From contig NZ_CP060140.1 in assembly GCF_022376295.1 (NCBI RefSeq), forward strand, positions 3,724,356 through 3,788,355: a DNA stretch of 64,000 bases. The letters are read 5' to 3'. The position numbers were made by a program, and so were the translations under genes. This document shows, one piece after another, positions 63,615-64,000 of the stretch (position 1 is the stretch's first letter; each line of letters begins with the position of its first letter). The DNA comes from Nodularia sphaerocarpa UHCC 0038 (GTDB taxonomy: Bacteria; Cyanobacteriota; Cyanobacteriia; Cyanobacteriales; Nostocaceae). The notes under the pieces were generated by a model, which made no database searches, was not told where the DNA came from, and worked only from the letters and a program-made list of their open reading frames with translations.

Positions 63615-64000
63615 ATGCCTGATTCTTATCGCCAGTTTTCTGGTATTGATTCTGATACTCAAGCACTGACATTGAAACGCCTGCGTCGGCTTAGTCACAT
63701 CCTCGATAAAGTTGTGGCTGTTCCCGGAACGCCAATTCGCATTGGTTTAGATCCGCTTATAGGATTTATACCTATTGGTGGCGATGTTTTGGGCATTATC
63801 CTGGCTAGCTACATTGTCATAGAAGCTGCCAGACTAGGTGTGCCTAAAGCTATTTTGAGCAAAATGGTCTTAAATGTCATTATCGATGGCTTAGTAGGCA
63901 CTGTCCCAGTCATGGGAGACTTATTTGATTTCGTTTGGACAGCCAATGAGTATAATATCAAACTATTAGAAGAACATTTACAGTTACCCCTGAGAAGAAA
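63615..64000 (+). CDS. DUF4112 domain protein (truncated by window end)
   Basis: An open frame from ATG 63615 to the edge of the window (128 codons visible, no stop). The core RIGLDPLIGFIPIGGDVLG (about residues 43-61) and the later VPVMGDLFDFVWTANEYN match DUF4112, a small membrane-protein family of unknown function. It overlaps no other gene and continues the plus-strand membrane-protein run; its ATG is preceded by HIP1-like GGCGATCGCC. Confidence 0.85.
   Translation, partial: MPDSYRQFSGIDSDTQALTLKRLRRLSHILDKVVAVPGTPIRIGLDPLIGFIPIGGDVLGIILASYIVIEAARLGVPKAILSKMVLNVIIDGLVGTVPVMGDLFDFVWTANEYNIKLLEEHLQLPLRR

Noticed and set aside
1..64000. tRNA and rRNA genes
   Set aside because: Reading for T-loop (GGTTCGAATCC-like) and rRNA segments found nothing convincing on either strand; a tRNAscan run would settle it.

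Overview
The window is chromosomal DNA of a cyanobacterium, most likely a filamentous heterocyst-forming one (Nostoc/Anabaena type). Direct signs are the HIP1 octamer GCGATCGC scattered through many genes (e.g. 2988-2995, 28805-28812, 56722-56729), heptanucleotide tandem repeats of the STRR type (TGACCAA, AGGGAGT, GAATGGG), and genes specific to oxygenic phototrophs: cp12, thf1/psb29, cpcT, prk, a cyanobacterial-type gshA, and petH carrying a CpcD-like phycobilisome linker domain. I see no rRNA, tRNA, CRISPR array, intact insertion sequence or prophage.

Layout. 1-1118: gene-free, with two MITE-like repeats. 1119-5711: guaA, cbiD, two conserved cyanobacterial proteins and cp12, all on the minus strand. 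5984-14409: FIST sensor protein, a metallophosphoesterase, trmB, a YgfZ-like protein, a 1068-residue GH15/phosphorylase-kinase-like protein and a YkvA-type membrane protein. 14579-17269: a large AAA-TOPRIM (OLD-like) ATPase. 17589-28110: exbB/exbD, a holin-4-like protein, thf1, cpcT, a STAS protein, hemF, mrp, rodA, an MscS channel and a PEP-CTERM protein. 28397-35623: a histone-deacetylase-family enzyme, then a translationally coupled pair of a 1408-residue SF1 helicase and a PLD-like protein. 35796-46129: gshA, trmL, a LysM/M23 peptidase, a DUF2358 protein, an alpha/beta hydrolase, a pentapeptide-repeat protein, a CAAD protein and hom. 46389-54198: petH and prk (divergent), metK and a membrane histidine kinase. 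54546-58843: a UvrD/PcrA helicase convergent with a two-gene Septu-like cassette (PtuA ATPase plus PtuB HNH). 58949-64000: a Tat-exported phosphatase, then a tightly spaced run of membrane proteins (PEP-repeat protein, DUF389, YihY/BrkB, DUF4112), the last cut by the window edge.

How the parts fit. Most genes are core metabolism and photosynthesis. CP12 and phosphoribulokinase, encoded about 43 kb apart here, belong to the same redox-controlled complex; petH supplies NADPH. Three loci look like genome defence or nucleic-acid surveillance: the OLD-like ATPase, the helicase/PLD-like pair and the Septu-like pair. The pair at 29644-35623 is the best candidate for a poorly described system: its helicase has an insertion of about 750 residues between motifs I and II, and the partner keeps the K and D but has lost the H of an HKD motif.

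The other main theme is small repeats. One element of 131 bp has terminal inverted repeats and an internal TGACCAA array. It occurs four times (41660, 48503, 50268, 54192), and one copy is lengthened by six heptads. Repeats encode the last codons and stop of three genes and abut the start codon of a fourth. A separate repeat sits within 10 bp after the stop codons of four plus-strand genes.
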